Assembly: GCA_047638675.1 (NCBI GenBank)
Contig: JBLIML010000065.1
Location: 1 to 17,542 of the forward strand
Direction: 5' to 3'
Source: WLWS01 sp047638675
GTDB lineage: Bacteria > Pseudomonadota > Gammaproteobacteria > Eutrophobiales > Eutrophobiaceae
DNA length: 17,542 bases
Shown here piece by piece: positions 6,104-13,475 of the stretch. The notes under the pieces were generated by a model. That model had not been told where the DNA came from. It ran no database searches and worked only from the letters and a program-made list of their open reading frames with translations. How positions within the stretch are numbered: position 1 is the stretch's first letter; every line of letters starts with the position of its first letter. The position numbers and the translations under genes were made by a program.

Positions 6104-6189
6104 ACGGTAACCATCTGGATTGATGATAACAAATTGTCAGGGTTGAAGGGAATGAGCAAAGGCCGTGCTTTGTCCAGACTGTGGTTTGT

Positions 6190-6933
6190 TTATCTTAGCT
6201 CTGCCTGTTCTTTAACCCAAAGTGTGGCCTGTTTCAGGCGTGATTTTACTATGATATTGACAATGAATTCAGGGATTTTTGCTTTCAATTTAATAGCAGC
6301 TGAATAGGTAACATTGCTTTTCGCTGGGTCGTCTTCCGCTGCCGACACTCGCCAATAGCCGATGGAGTCATCGAGATCTGACAATTGATCGTAATCAAGT
6401 GTCCAGGTCCCCCATTCCCGGTCATCAACAGGATAATCATGTCGGGCGAACCAGGTATTTTTTCCGATGAAGGCACTTTCTGTGTCAAAGCGCACATACA
6501 ATATGCCGTTTTCTTGTTTATAAATATCTGTCGTTTTTATATCTTTTATCCAATCGGGATAATGGGAAAAATCTTTAATCACGGACCAGATTGTGGATGG
6601 CGATGCATCGACACGAAAAATCGTGGCAAATCGTTTCTCGTCTCCAACCAAGTGTCTTCTAATTATGGACCCATTTTTTTTAAGTCTTTGACGCTCTTTC
6701 TCTGTCAGAACAATAATTTCAGGTTCGCCCTGATAAGGCGTGAGAAGTCCTTTGTGACCACGGCCTTGTGGCTCTGCAAAGATTGACTGTGTGAAAATAA
6801 AGATAAAGATAAAGATAAAGCCGGAGAAAAAAAATATCAGCTGTCGCCGTTCAGGCGATTTGCATAATGAAAGAAATTTGGCTTTAGTAGAGATGATGAA
6901 TAGCTTACCTGACTGTGAGCCTGGAATGATCAA
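6190..6933 (-). CDS. SRPBCC/START-like protein with hydrophobic N-terminal anchor or signal
   Basis: This 247-aa protein has a long N-terminal lead, a hydrophobic stretch at about residues 33-50 (LIFFFSGFIFIFIFIF) and a possible signal-peptidase site after SIFA. A START/polyketide-cyclase-like (SRPBCC) domain follows at about 95-245, with FRVDASPSTIWSVIKDFSHY near its start and the amphipathic final helix LKQATLWVKEQAEL at its end. SRPBCC domains form a hydrophobic-ligand cavity; no ligand can be named. The start is uncertain: a TAA sits immediately before the TTG at 6933, no ATG occurs in frame before the hydrophobic segment, and no Shine-Dalgarno is evident. The hydrophobic core is encoded by a perfect hexanucleotide repeat (6797-6820). 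Neighbouring minus-strand genes are the 106-aa ORF and the DUF547 gene. Confidence 0.75.
   Translation of the reverse strand: MIIPGSQSGKLFIISTKAKFLSLCKSPERRQLIFFFSGFIFIFIFIFTQSIFAEPQGRGHKGLLTPYQGEPEIIVLTEKERQRLKKNGSIIRRHLVGDEKRFATIFRVDASPSTIWSVIKDFSHYPDWIKDIKTTDIYKQENGILYVRFDTESAFIGKNTWFARHDYPVDDREWGTWTLDYDQLSDLDDSIGYWRVSAAEDDPAKSNVTYSAAIKLKAKIPEFIVNIIVKSRLKQATLWVKEQAELR
6797..6820. repeat. Hexanucleotide microsatellite (ATAAAG)4 inside a hydrophobic segment
   Basis: Four perfect ATAAAG copies on the + strand read as CTTTAT on the coding strand and produce alternating Phe-Ile residues. Because the unit is six bases, gain or loss of a copy would lengthen or shorten the hydrophobic segment by two residues without a frameshift. 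Confidence 0.9.
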
Positions 6934-7131
6934 TTAATATGCGCAGGTACTAGCGTTGGCGTTAGCATCGCGCTGACAGGTTTACGCAGGTTTGAGCCTA
7001 CAATACGACTGCACATCGTCCCTCCAGGATAATCTGCATACGTAACAAGAATTCTGCACAGTCACGATGTGCTAATGCAGTTTCGTTGAGGTGACATTGC
7101 ACCGGAATGCTCAAGCATCGCTTATACGTTT

Positions 7132-7893
7132 TTAATTAGCTGGTGTGCCATTCAAGTTCCAGTCGTATGTAAGATGTTTGACGCGATAGCTTTTCTTAAG
7201 GAGCGCCTGTTTGTGGCCGTCATCCGCAACGAATTTCGCCACAAATTCCTGTACAGAGCCGGAATACTTTTTGAAATCCTTATCAAACCAGTCAAATATT
7301 TTGGACAGACGCGCCTGCTTTTTTTGAGTGTCAAATTCATTCTTCGCCGGGTCGTTTATGAAATCGATGGCATTGTCCTGCAGTTGTTGTTCGAGCTTTC
7401 CTGCAAGGTACGCCTCTGGTCGCAATTTGGGACAGGATATTGACGCACAGACAATAGCAAAGTGAATGCGTGGCTCATCAAAAGGGATAATGATATCGCG
7501 CTCAAGATCATAGAGATTGATGCTCTGCCCCCCGACTTCATACTTTGTGGTTTTGAAATAGCTGATCCGGCCGAAAAAACTGCTCGGAGAAAGACCATCC
7601 AATATGCCTTTGATAGCAAGGGCATTGTAGGCATTTATCCAGAAGGCCAGCTTTTCCGCATTTGTCGTCAAGGTATCTGGTCGTGCTGCTTTAAGCGCAC
7701 TGAGATAGTCGCCAAAACGCGGATCATTTTTAATTCCGGCATAATTTACACTGCCATCTTGCACATTATCAATAAGGATTTCGTTAAATGGACTGTGCAG
7801 GGCATCACTCTCGATTAGGGTCTCCGCAGCAATCTTCAACGACATTCCCGGTGATAGAATTAGAATAAGAAAAATTTTGATAGCAGTTTGCAT
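7132..7893 (-). CDS. Exported DUF547 domain protein
   Basis: The ATG at 7893 is preferred over the upstream ATG at 7932 because GGAAAAG lies about 6-12 bp in front of it and it begins a clean signal peptide (MQTAIKIFLILILSPGMSLK, cleavage likely after IAA at 21-23). The 253-aa product carries the DUF547 signature: EKLAFWINAYNA at 80-91, RIHFAIVCASISCP at 142-155, SKIFDWF and a C-terminal YDWNLN. DUF547 proteins are common in gammaproteobacteria and mostly uncharacterised; conserved Cys, His and Asn residues suggest an enzyme. It is divergent from yebC across 131 bp. The 198 bp between it and the SRPBCC gene show no further gene or clear signal. Confidence 0.88.
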   Translation of the reverse strand: MQTAIKIFLILILSPGMSLKIAAETLIESDALHSPFNEILIDNVQDGSVNYAGIKNDPRFGDYLSALKAARPDTLTTNAEKLAFWINAYNALAIKGILDGLSPSSFFGRISYFKTTKYEVGGQSINLYDLERDIIIPFDEPRIHFAIVCASISCPKLRPEAYLAGKLEQQLQDNAIDFINDPAKNEFDTQKKQARLSKIFDWFDKDFKKYSGSVQEFVAKFVADDGHKQALLKKSYRVKHLTYDWNLNGTPAN

Positions 7894-7982
7894 AAGACAC
7901 TTTTCCGCTTGGTTTGTATGACAGATACGCATATTGACCCAGTCCCAAATGCATAGTTCATGTTTGGGTGTGATTCAGGAAA

Positions 7983-7991
7983 TGCTAAACT
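7983..7991 (+). promoter_or_regulatory. Possible extended -10 element for yebC
   Basis: TGCTAAACT has the form TGN followed by a hexamer matching TATAAT in four positions. A TTGGGT 16 bp upstream is only a poor -35. It lies 34 bp before the yebC ATG in the gap from the divergent DUF547 gene. The call rests on position and the extended -10 match alone. Confidence 0.3.
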
Positions 7992-8024
7992 GCGAGACAA
8001 TTTCAAACAGGCGGCGATAGACAC

Positions 8025-8771
8025 ATGGCAGGACACAGTAAATGGGCAAATATTCAGCATCGAAAAGGGAAACAAGATGCCAAACGGGGCAAGTTATTCA
8101 CCAAGTTAATTCGCGAAGTGACCATTTCCGCGAAATTGGGCGGCGGGGATCCCGATGCCAACCCCAGATTAAGAGCGGCTATCGATACCGCCAAGTCCCT
8201 GAGTATGCCCAAGGACACCATAGAAAGGGCGGTCAAGCGAGGCGCAGGCGACGATGATAGTGGCAATCTGGAAGAAATCCGCTATGAAGGTTATGGGCCA
8301 GGTGGGGTGGCCGTGATAGTCGATTGCATGACAGATAACAAGAATCGTACCGTTGCAGAAATCCGGCATGCTTTTGCCAAAAGCGGCGGGAATCTGGGTA
8401 CGGACGGATCTGTGGCTTACCTGTTCACAAAGATTGGACTGATTTCCTACCCGAGCGGCATGGATGAGGATGTTTTGATGGAAGCGGCGCTTGAAGCCGG
8501 CGCTGAGGATATTGTTAGTAATGAAGATGGTTCCATCGACATCGTCACGGCGGCGGATGATCTGGTGAATGTCAAGGAAGCGCTGATCGCCTCAAGTCAT
8601 GAGCCAGAGAACGCCGAGATCACTATGCAAGCGAGCACAAGCTGTTCCCTGGAGCAAAAGACAGCGGAAAGCATGATACGCTTGCTCGATATGCTTGAAG
8701 ATCTGGATGACGTGCAAAAAGTTTATTCCAATGCCGATATCTCCGAAGAAATCCTGGCGCTGTTGAGTTGA
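8025..8771 (+). CDS. yebC: YebC/TACO1 family translation factor or regulator
   Basis: This 248-aa protein matches the YebC/PmpR/TACO1 family over its full length (E. coli YebC is 246 aa). It has the invariant N-terminus MAGHSKWANIQHRKGKQDAK, the RLRAAIDTAKSLSMPKDTIE segment, EGYGPGGVAVIVDCMTDNKN, and the conserved GGNLGTDGSVAYLF patch. Older work treats the family as transcription regulators, with one member reported upstream of ruv genes; more recent work links YebC/TACO1 to translation of difficult sequences such as proline runs. It is cytosolic. It is followed by ruvC after 81 bp, in the gammaproteobacterial order. That gap contains a weak TCTTC/GAAGA hairpin followed by an A-run, not a terminator for this strand. 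Confidence 0.96.
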   Translation: MAGHSKWANIQHRKGKQDAKRGKLFTKLIREVTISAKLGGGDPDANPRLRAAIDTAKSLSMPKDTIERAVKRGAGDDDSGNLEEIRYEGYGPGGVAVIVDCMTDNKNRTVAEIRHAFAKSGGNLGTDGSVAYLFTKIGLISYPSGMDEDVLMEAALEAGAEDIVSNEDGSIDIVTAADDLVNVKEALIASSHEPENAEITMQASTSCSLEQKTAESMIRLLDMLEDLDDVQKVYSNADISEEILALLS

Positions 8772-8852
8772 TTCAGGAAAATTGGATCTCTTCTTCGTGA
8801 AGACTCAAAAAAAACTGTTATTGCCCACATATACAGGCATGCTGCTTAGAGC

Positions 8853-9374
8853 ATGACACGCGTACTCGGTATTGATCCAGGCTCCCGGATTACCGGCTAT
8901 GGCATCATAGATATGGATGGAAATCACGCCGCCCACGTTACCCATGGCGCGATCCGGATTGAGGCAAGCGCCTTGCCAATTAAATTGCGCACCATTTTTG
9001 AGAAAATCAATGAGGTGTTGATGGAGTACCACCCCGACGAGATGGCGATAGAAAAGGTGTTTATGCATCGTAATGCCGACTCGGCTCTGAAATTGGGACA
9101 AGCTCGTGGTTCAGCCATTACGGCCTGTGCCGTGCAAAATATCGAGGTGTTTGAATACACAGCAAACCAGGTCAAACAAGCGACCGTGGGCAAAGGCCAT
9201 GCCGCTAAGGAGCAAGTTCAGCATATGGTGAAAATCCTTCTGTGTCTTGATGAGATCCCTCAGCCTGATGCTGCCGATGCTTTGGCCATCGCCCTGTGTC
9301 ATGGACACTCCCGCGAGGGCATATTACGTATGGCTGCCGGTGTGACCAGTGTTAATAAAGGACGATTAAGATGA
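8853..9374 (+). CDS. ruvC: Holliday junction resolvase RuvC
   Basis: RuvC is the endonuclease that cuts Holliday junctions symmetrically in partnership with RuvAB. The 173-aa product has the same length as E. coli RuvC. The acidic active site is complete: Asp8 (LGIDPG), Glu67 (AIEKVF), Asp139 and Asp142 (PDAADALA). The junction-binding region around residues 74-90 (NADSALKLGQARGSA) is conserved. Its stop overlaps the ruvA start in ATGA (9371-9374), indicating translational coupling. Confidence 0.98.
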   Translation: MTRVLGIDPGSRITGYGIIDMDGNHAAHVTHGAIRIEASALPIKLRTIFEKINEVLMEYHPDEMAIEKVFMHRNADSALKLGQARGSAITACAVQNIEVFEYTANQVKQATVGKGHAAKEQVQHMVKILLCLDEIPQPDAADALAIALCHGHSREGILRMAAGVTSVNKGRLR

Positions 9375-9979
9375 TTGGCCGTTTGCGAGGCAAGTTAATA
9401 CAGAAGCAGCCACCGTGGCTGTTGATAGATGTGCAGGGTGTCGGCTATGAAGTCGAAGCACCCATGACCACTATTTATAAACTGCCGGCATTAAATGAAG
9501 AAGTCACACTCTATACGCATCTTCATGTGCGCGAGGACGCACAGTTGTTGTTCGCCTTTTCGGAGGAGCGGGAGCGATTATTGTTTCGCACCTTGATTAA
9601 GGTGAATGGTGTGGGTGCAAAAATGGCGCTGGCAATCTTGTCTGGTATGGAAGCCGATGAATTCGCGCAATGTATTCGCGATGGTGACAGCGTCAGGCTT
9701 ACCCGCCTTCCCGGTGTTGGTAAGAAAACAGCGGAGCGTTTAATTATTGAAATGCGCGATAGATTGAAAGACTGGCAACAAGCCTCAGGCTCAAAGATAA
9801 AAACTTCTGGTGAGCCACTTACACATTATAGAGATCCCTCTGATGAAGCCGTTAGCGCCCTGGTTAGTCTGGGTTATAAACCTCAGGAGGCAAGCAAGTA
9901 TGTATTGGCGGTGGCCACCGAAGAGATGAGCAGTGAAGATATCATTCGTGAAGCCTTAAAGGCTTCTGTTAAAAAATAA
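9371..9979 (+). CDS. ruvA: Holliday junction DNA-binding protein RuvA
   Basis: RuvA binds four-way junctions as a tetramer and recruits the RuvB motor for branch migration. At 202 aa it is close to E. coli RuvA (203). The N-terminal OB-like domain begins MIGRLRGKLI. Two helix-hairpin-helix motifs follow: VNGVGAKMALAILSG at 78-92 and LPGVGKKTAERLIIEM at 113-128. After a flexible linker (about 132-155), domain III (DEAVSALVSLGYKPQEA to the end) is the RuvB-contact module. It is coupled to ruvC by a 4-bp overlap. Unusually, ruvB does not follow directly; an 890-bp repeat-filled gap intervenes. Confidence 0.98.
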   Translation: MIGRLRGKLIQKQPPWLLIDVQGVGYEVEAPMTTIYKLPALNEEVTLYTHLHVREDAQLLFAFSEERERLLFRTLIKVNGVGAKMALAILSGMEADEFAQCIRDGDSVRLTRLPGVGKKTAERLIIEMRDRLKDWQQASGSKIKTSGEPLTHYRDPSDEAVSALVSLGYKPQEASKYVLAVATEEMSSEDIIREALKASVKK

Positions 9980-10045
9980 AAGAGTGCATTCCTATGCCAT
10001 TGTCATTTTGCCGCCATTATTCCGCCATAATTCTATTGTTTAATC

Positions 10046-10814
10046 TTAATGGTTCTTCGCAGAACCTGCGGGCCAACAAGAATGGAAAATTAGCAAAATC
10101 GTCATTCCTGCATGTTTTTGGCGGAGAAGTGGCACAAGGATAGCAGACTAACGAAAATCGTCATTCCCGCGTGCTTTTGCGGAGAAGTGGTGCATGGAAG
10201 CACCGTTAACGGAGCTAAGGATGCAAACCCAGTAAAACAATTTAGTAAGCTACTTTACAATGTGCCGTTCAAAAGATCGACAACGGTATATTATGAGGGT
10301 CTATGACACAGCATCCGATATTATCCTTGGCTGACTATCAGTAAATCATTGATAGGACGAATTGTTCACTGGATTTGCATCCTTAGCTCCGTTAACGGCA
10401 CATCCTTGTGCCACTTCTCCGCCAAAAGCACGCGGGAATGACGGAGGGCTAGGGAATGACGGAGGTTGGATTCCCGCCAAAAGCCTGCGGGAATGACGGG
10501 GTTTTATTTTTATTCATTCTCCAACGGGTGTGAGAGGTTGTTCACTGGATATGTATTCATAGCGCCGTTAACGGTGCATCCGTGCACCACTTCTCCGCCA
10601 GAAGCCTGCGGGAATGACGGGGTTTTGTTTTTATTCATTCTTAAACGGATGGGAGAGGTTGTTCACTGGATTTGCATCCTTAGCTGCGTAAACGGTGCAT
10701 CCGTGCACCACTTCTCCGCCAAAAGCCTGCGGGAATGACGGGGTTTTATTTTTATTCATTCTCAAGAGGACTATTGCGTTTTTGCCCACAGGAACTGCTG
10801 AAGATCCATGTTAA
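10046..10814. mobile_element. 769-bp palindromic element with terminal inverted repeats between ruvA and ruvB
   Basis: The left end (10046-10072) contains TGGTTCTTCGCAGAACCTG and GGGC; the right end (10784-10814), read in reverse, contains TGGATCTTCAGCAGTTCCTG and GGGC. They are imperfect inverted repeats of about 28 bp, each starting with TTAA. Inside are a degenerate left arm (about 10100-10135), a right-type arm in reverse orientation (10159-10240), a 31-bp dispersed repeat (10257-10287), three forward right arms (10362-10444, 10538-10620, 10659-10741) and two tandem 121-bp units. There is no credible gene. It fills nearly all of the ruvA-ruvB gap. Confidence 0.7.
10491..10769. repeat. 121-bp tandem repeat with T-rich tract, 2.3 copies
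   Basis: GAATGACGG recurs at 10491, 10612 and 10733, a period of exactly 121 bp. Each unit contains a T-rich tract (GGGGTTTTATTTTTATTC), a right arm with GGTGCATCCGTGCACC, and the hairpin CCGCC...GCGGGAATGACGG. The third copy is partial and ends after the T-rich tract at about 10769. A GC-rich hairpin followed by a T-rich tract could reduce read-through from ruvA, although the T tract lies roughly 8-10 nt after the stem. Confidence 0.85.
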
Positions 10815-10869
10815 TACGAATAACCCGATTAGCATCTTTGTGCGTTACAAGGGAAAATAGAGAATATCA

Positions 10870-11931
10870 ATGAGCGAACTTAATCCAGTCATTTCCCCAG
10901 AAAACTCTGACGAGGACGTCGCCGCGGATGGTAGTTTACGTCCGCAGACTTTAAAGGACTATGTGGGTCAGCCCGCTGTCCATGAGCAGATGGAAATTTT
11001 CATAGGTGCGGCGCGAAAACGTAAAGAACCTTTGGATCACGTACTTATTTTTGGTCCGCCCGGTCTTGGAAAGACCACATTGGCGCATATTATCGCCAAC
11101 GAAATGAATGTCAGCATGCGACAAACTTCCGGGCCTGTGCTGGAGCGTCCGGGTGACCTTGCCGCGCTATTGACCAATCTCGAAGCAAACGATGTGCTAT
11201 TCATTGATGAAATACATCGCCTTAGTCCCGTTGTTGAAGAGATCCTTTATCCAGCAATGGAAGACTACCAAATAGATATTATGATAGGCGAGGGACCTGC
11301 CGCCCGCGCGATTAAACTGGACGTACCACCCTTTACTCTTGTCGGGGCGACGACTCGCGCTGGCTTGCTGACATCACCATTGCGCGATCGCTTTGGTATC
11401 GTACAACGTCTTGAGTTTTACAATATGGAGGAGCTCACTCTTATCGTGACGCGTTCCGCCGGAATTTTGAATGTTTCGATAGATGAAAAAGGCGCAGGTG
11501 AAATAGCTACCCGTGCTCGAGGTACGCCTCGTATTGCCAATCGTCTTTTGCGCCGGGTGCGTGACTACGCGGAAGTAAAAAGTGACGGCAATATTTCCGA
11601 AGATATTGCAAACAGAGCATTGGACATGTTGAATGTGGACGAGCATGGTTTTGATGCCATGGACAGAAAGTTATTGCTAACCATCATTCAAAAATTCGAT
11701 GGTGGACCCGTAGGCGCTGAAAGTCTGGCGGCGGCAATTGGCGAGGAACGAGATACTATTGAAGATGTCATAGAACCTTATCTGATTCAGCAGGGATTCA
11801 TTATGCGTACCCCTCGTGGTCGAGTGGCGACTAAAAATGCCTGGTTACATTTTGGCCTGGAGTTACCGAAGACCTCGCCTCAGGAAAGTGATCTCTTTGA
11901 CCCGAATATGGAAGACCTCGACAAGGAATAA
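10870..11931 (+). CDS. ruvB: Holliday junction ATP-dependent DNA helicase RuvB
   Basis: RuvB is the AAA+ hexameric motor that drives branch migration with RuvA. The 353-aa product (E. coli 336) has Walker A GPPGLGKTT at 62-70 (Lys68), Walker B DEIH at 113-116, a sensor/arginine region GATTRAGLLTSPLRDRFG, sensor 2 in GTPRIANRLLRRVRDYAE, and a C-terminal winged-helix domain ending TPRGRVATKNAWLHFGL. About 15 extra residues lie at each end relative to the core. The ATG follows a weak purine-rich AATAGAGAA. Because the upstream gap is repeat-filled, ruvB may be expressed from its own promoter; none was confidently identified. Confidence 0.98.
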   Translation: MSELNPVISPENSDEDVAADGSLRPQTLKDYVGQPAVHEQMEIFIGAARKRKEPLDHVLIFGPPGLGKTTLAHIIANEMNVSMRQTSGPVLERPGDLAALLTNLEANDVLFIDEIHRLSPVVEEILYPAMEDYQIDIMIGEGPAARAIKLDVPPFTLVGATTRAGLLTSPLRDRFGIVQRLEFYNMEELTLIVTRSAGILNVSIDEKGAGEIATRARGTPRIANRLLRRVRDYAEVKSDGNISEDIANRALDMLNVDEHGFDAMDRKLLLTIIQKFDGGPVGAESLAAAIGEERDTIEDVIEPYLIQQGFIMRTPRGRVATKNAWLHFGLELPKTSPQESDLFDPNMEDLDKE

Positions 11932-11962
11932 GAGATTTTTATCGTTCTGTCTCAAAGAAATT

Positions 11963-12367
11963 ATGAAGGAATTTAACTGGCCAATCCGCGTCTACTATGA
12001 AGATACCGATGCGGCGGGCGTGGTATATCATAGTAATTATCTAAAATATATGGAACGCGCGCGTACTGAATGGCTGCGTACATTGGGTTTTTCGCAGGCT
12101 GTATTACGTAAGGAATCAGAAACCATTATTGTTATATCGGAGATAGATATAAAATTTATGAAACCGGCAAAACTGGATGACATGTTAGAGGTAAAGTCGA
12201 CTCTAATTAAAGTTACTCGTGCCAGTTTTCTTTTTGACCAGCAGATAGAAAAACTGCAGGAAAAAATATGTGTTGCCAGAGTGAAAGGTGTTTGTCTCGA
12301 CGCACTTACCTTTAAACCGCGGCGTCTTCCCGCTGAACTGAAATTGGAATTAGCCCATGACACCTGA
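11963..12367 (+). CDS. ybgC: Acyl-CoA thioesterase YbgC of the Tol-Pal operon
   Basis: YbgC is a cytosolic hotdog-fold (4HBT) thioesterase encoded at the head of tol-pal operons. From ATG 11963 the protein is 134 aa, equal to E. coli YbgC. The catalytic N-terminal motif YYEDTDAAGVVYHSNYLKYM (residues 11 to about 31) includes Asp16 and His23, and ERARTEWLR follows. The frame is open upstream to 11816, but that part overlaps ruvB in another frame; the 11963 start gives the family length. It begins 31 bp after ruvB and its end overlaps the tolQ start by 11 bp, so it is translationally coupled to the Tol genes. Confidence 0.96.
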   Translation: MKEFNWPIRVYYEDTDAAGVVYHSNYLKYMERARTEWLRTLGFSQAVLRKESETIIVISEIDIKFMKPAKLDDMLEVKSTLIKVTRASFLFDQQIEKLQEKICVARVKGVCLDALTFKPRRLPAELKLELAHDT

Positions 12368-13031
12368 TTTGTCTTTTGTACACCTGATTGTTAACGCAAG
12401 TTTATTGGTAAAACTTGTATTGCTCGCCCTGTTATTCGTCTCCATCGTCTCCTGGGGCATGATATTTAATAAGCGTATGACCTTAAACAAGGCGCGTAGA
12501 TTGGCGGATGAATTTGAAGATCAGTTTTGGAGCCTGGAGGATTTAACCCCGCTGTATACCAAGGTCAGCGCCAAACGTTATGAACCCTCTGGTATGGAAA
12601 AAATATTTGAAGCCGGGTTCAAAGAGTTTGCAAGATTGCATAAACAGGAAGGGATAGATCCGGAGGCGGTAGTGGAGGGCGCACAACGATCCATGCGGGT
12701 GATGCTGAACAAGGAGGTAGAAGCACTGGAAATGAATTTGTCATTTCTCGCCACCGTCGGTTCAACCAGTCCCTATGTCGGGTTGTTTGGCACGGTGTGG
12801 GGCATCATGAATAGCTTTCGCGCCCTGGGCAATGTACAACAGGCGACTATTGCGATGGTGGCACCAGGCATAGCAGAGGCCTTGATAGCAACGGCGATGG
12901 GGCTTTTTGCTGCTATTCCTGCGGTGATAGCGTTCAACCATTTTTCCAATGACGTGGAAAGACTGATCAACCGCTACGATACCTTCTCGGAAGAATTTGC
13001 CTCCATTTTACATCGTCATGCACATTCGTAA
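12357..13031 (+). CDS. tolQ: Tol-Pal system proton channel subunit TolQ
   Basis: TolQ is the MotA/ExbB-type inner-membrane stator that uses proton-motive force with TolR to energise TolA. The 224-aa product (E. coli 230) has transmembrane segments at about 14-36 (LLVKLVLLALLFVSIVSWGM), 128-152 and 168-194, with a large cytoplasmic loop between the first two. The conserved ATVGSTSPYVGLFGTVWGIM segment (132-151) and the third-helix IATAMGLFAAIPAV segment are intact. It overlaps ybgC by 11 bp and is followed by tolR after 12 bp. Confidence 0.98.
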   Translation: MTPDLSFVHLIVNASLLVKLVLLALLFVSIVSWGMIFNKRMTLNKARRLADEFEDQFWSLEDLTPLYTKVSAKRYEPSGMEKIFEAGFKEFARLHKQEGIDPEAVVEGAQRSMRVMLNKEVEALEMNLSFLATVGSTSPYVGLFGTVWGIMNSFRALGNVQQATIAMVAPGIAEALIATAMGLFAAIPAVIAFNHFSNDVERLINRYDTFSEEFASILHRHAHS

Positions 13032-13043
13032 GCGACATTAAGT

Positions 13044-13466
13044 ATGCGAAATCGAGTACGTAAGCGTCCAATATCTGACATCAATGTTGTGCCTTACATT
13101 GATGTCATGTTGGTGTTATTGATCATTTTTATGATCACGGCGCCCTTGCTAAGCCAGGGTGTGAAAGTGGATTTGCCCCAGATCCCTTCTCAAGCGATGC
13201 CGGCGACAGACAAGGAACCGGTGGTTGTCAGTGTTGACGCTACGGGTAATTTTTTTATCAACTACGGTGACAATCAGGATAAGCCCGTCACTGCCGACAC
13301 TCTGGCTAATAGAATCAATGCCCTGATTAAGTACCAGCCGGGGATCCCGGTGTTCGTCAAAGGCGATACCAGTGTGCCTTATGGGCGTGTGGTAGAGCTC
13401 ATGGCACTTTTGCAAAGTGCAGGTGTGGACGGAGTGGGTCTGGTAACAGAATCGCCGGAGCAATAA
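13044..13466 (+). CDS. tolR: Tol-Pal system protein TolR
   Basis: TolR is an ExbD/MotB-like single-span protein that forms the proton path with TolQ and has a periplasmic domain able to bind peptidoglycan. The 140-aa product (E. coli 142) has a short cytoplasmic N-terminus (MRNRVRKRPISDINVVPYI), a transmembrane helix at about 17-37 carrying the essential Asp20 (YIDVMLVLLIIFMITAPL), and a periplasmic C-terminal domain. It lies between tolQ and tolA with gaps of 12 and 9 bp. Confidence 0.97.
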   Translation: MRNRVRKRPISDINVVPYIDVMLVLLIIFMITAPLLSQGVKVDLPQIPSQAMPATDKEPVVVSVDATGNFFINYGDNQDKPVTADTLANRINALIKYQPGIPVFVKGDTSVPYGRVVELMALLQSAGVDGVGLVTESPEQ

Positions 13467-13475
13467 CGAGCGAAC

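Noticed and set aside
7894..7932. Upstream ATG for the DUF547 protein
   Set aside because: It adds 13 polar residues ahead of the signal peptide; the ATG at 7893 has a better ribosome binding site.
8788..8818. Terminator between yebC and ruvC
   Set aside because: The TCTTC/GAAGA hairpin is short and followed by an A-run, not a T-run, on the gene strand.
10466..10738. 90-aa plus-strand ORF in the ruvA-ruvB gap
   Set aside because: It is a translated 121-bp tandem repeat with no start signal and repeat-only content.
11816..11962. N-terminal extension of YbgC
   Set aside because: It overlaps the 3' end of ruvB in another frame; starting at 11963 gives the usual 134 aa and conserved N-terminus.
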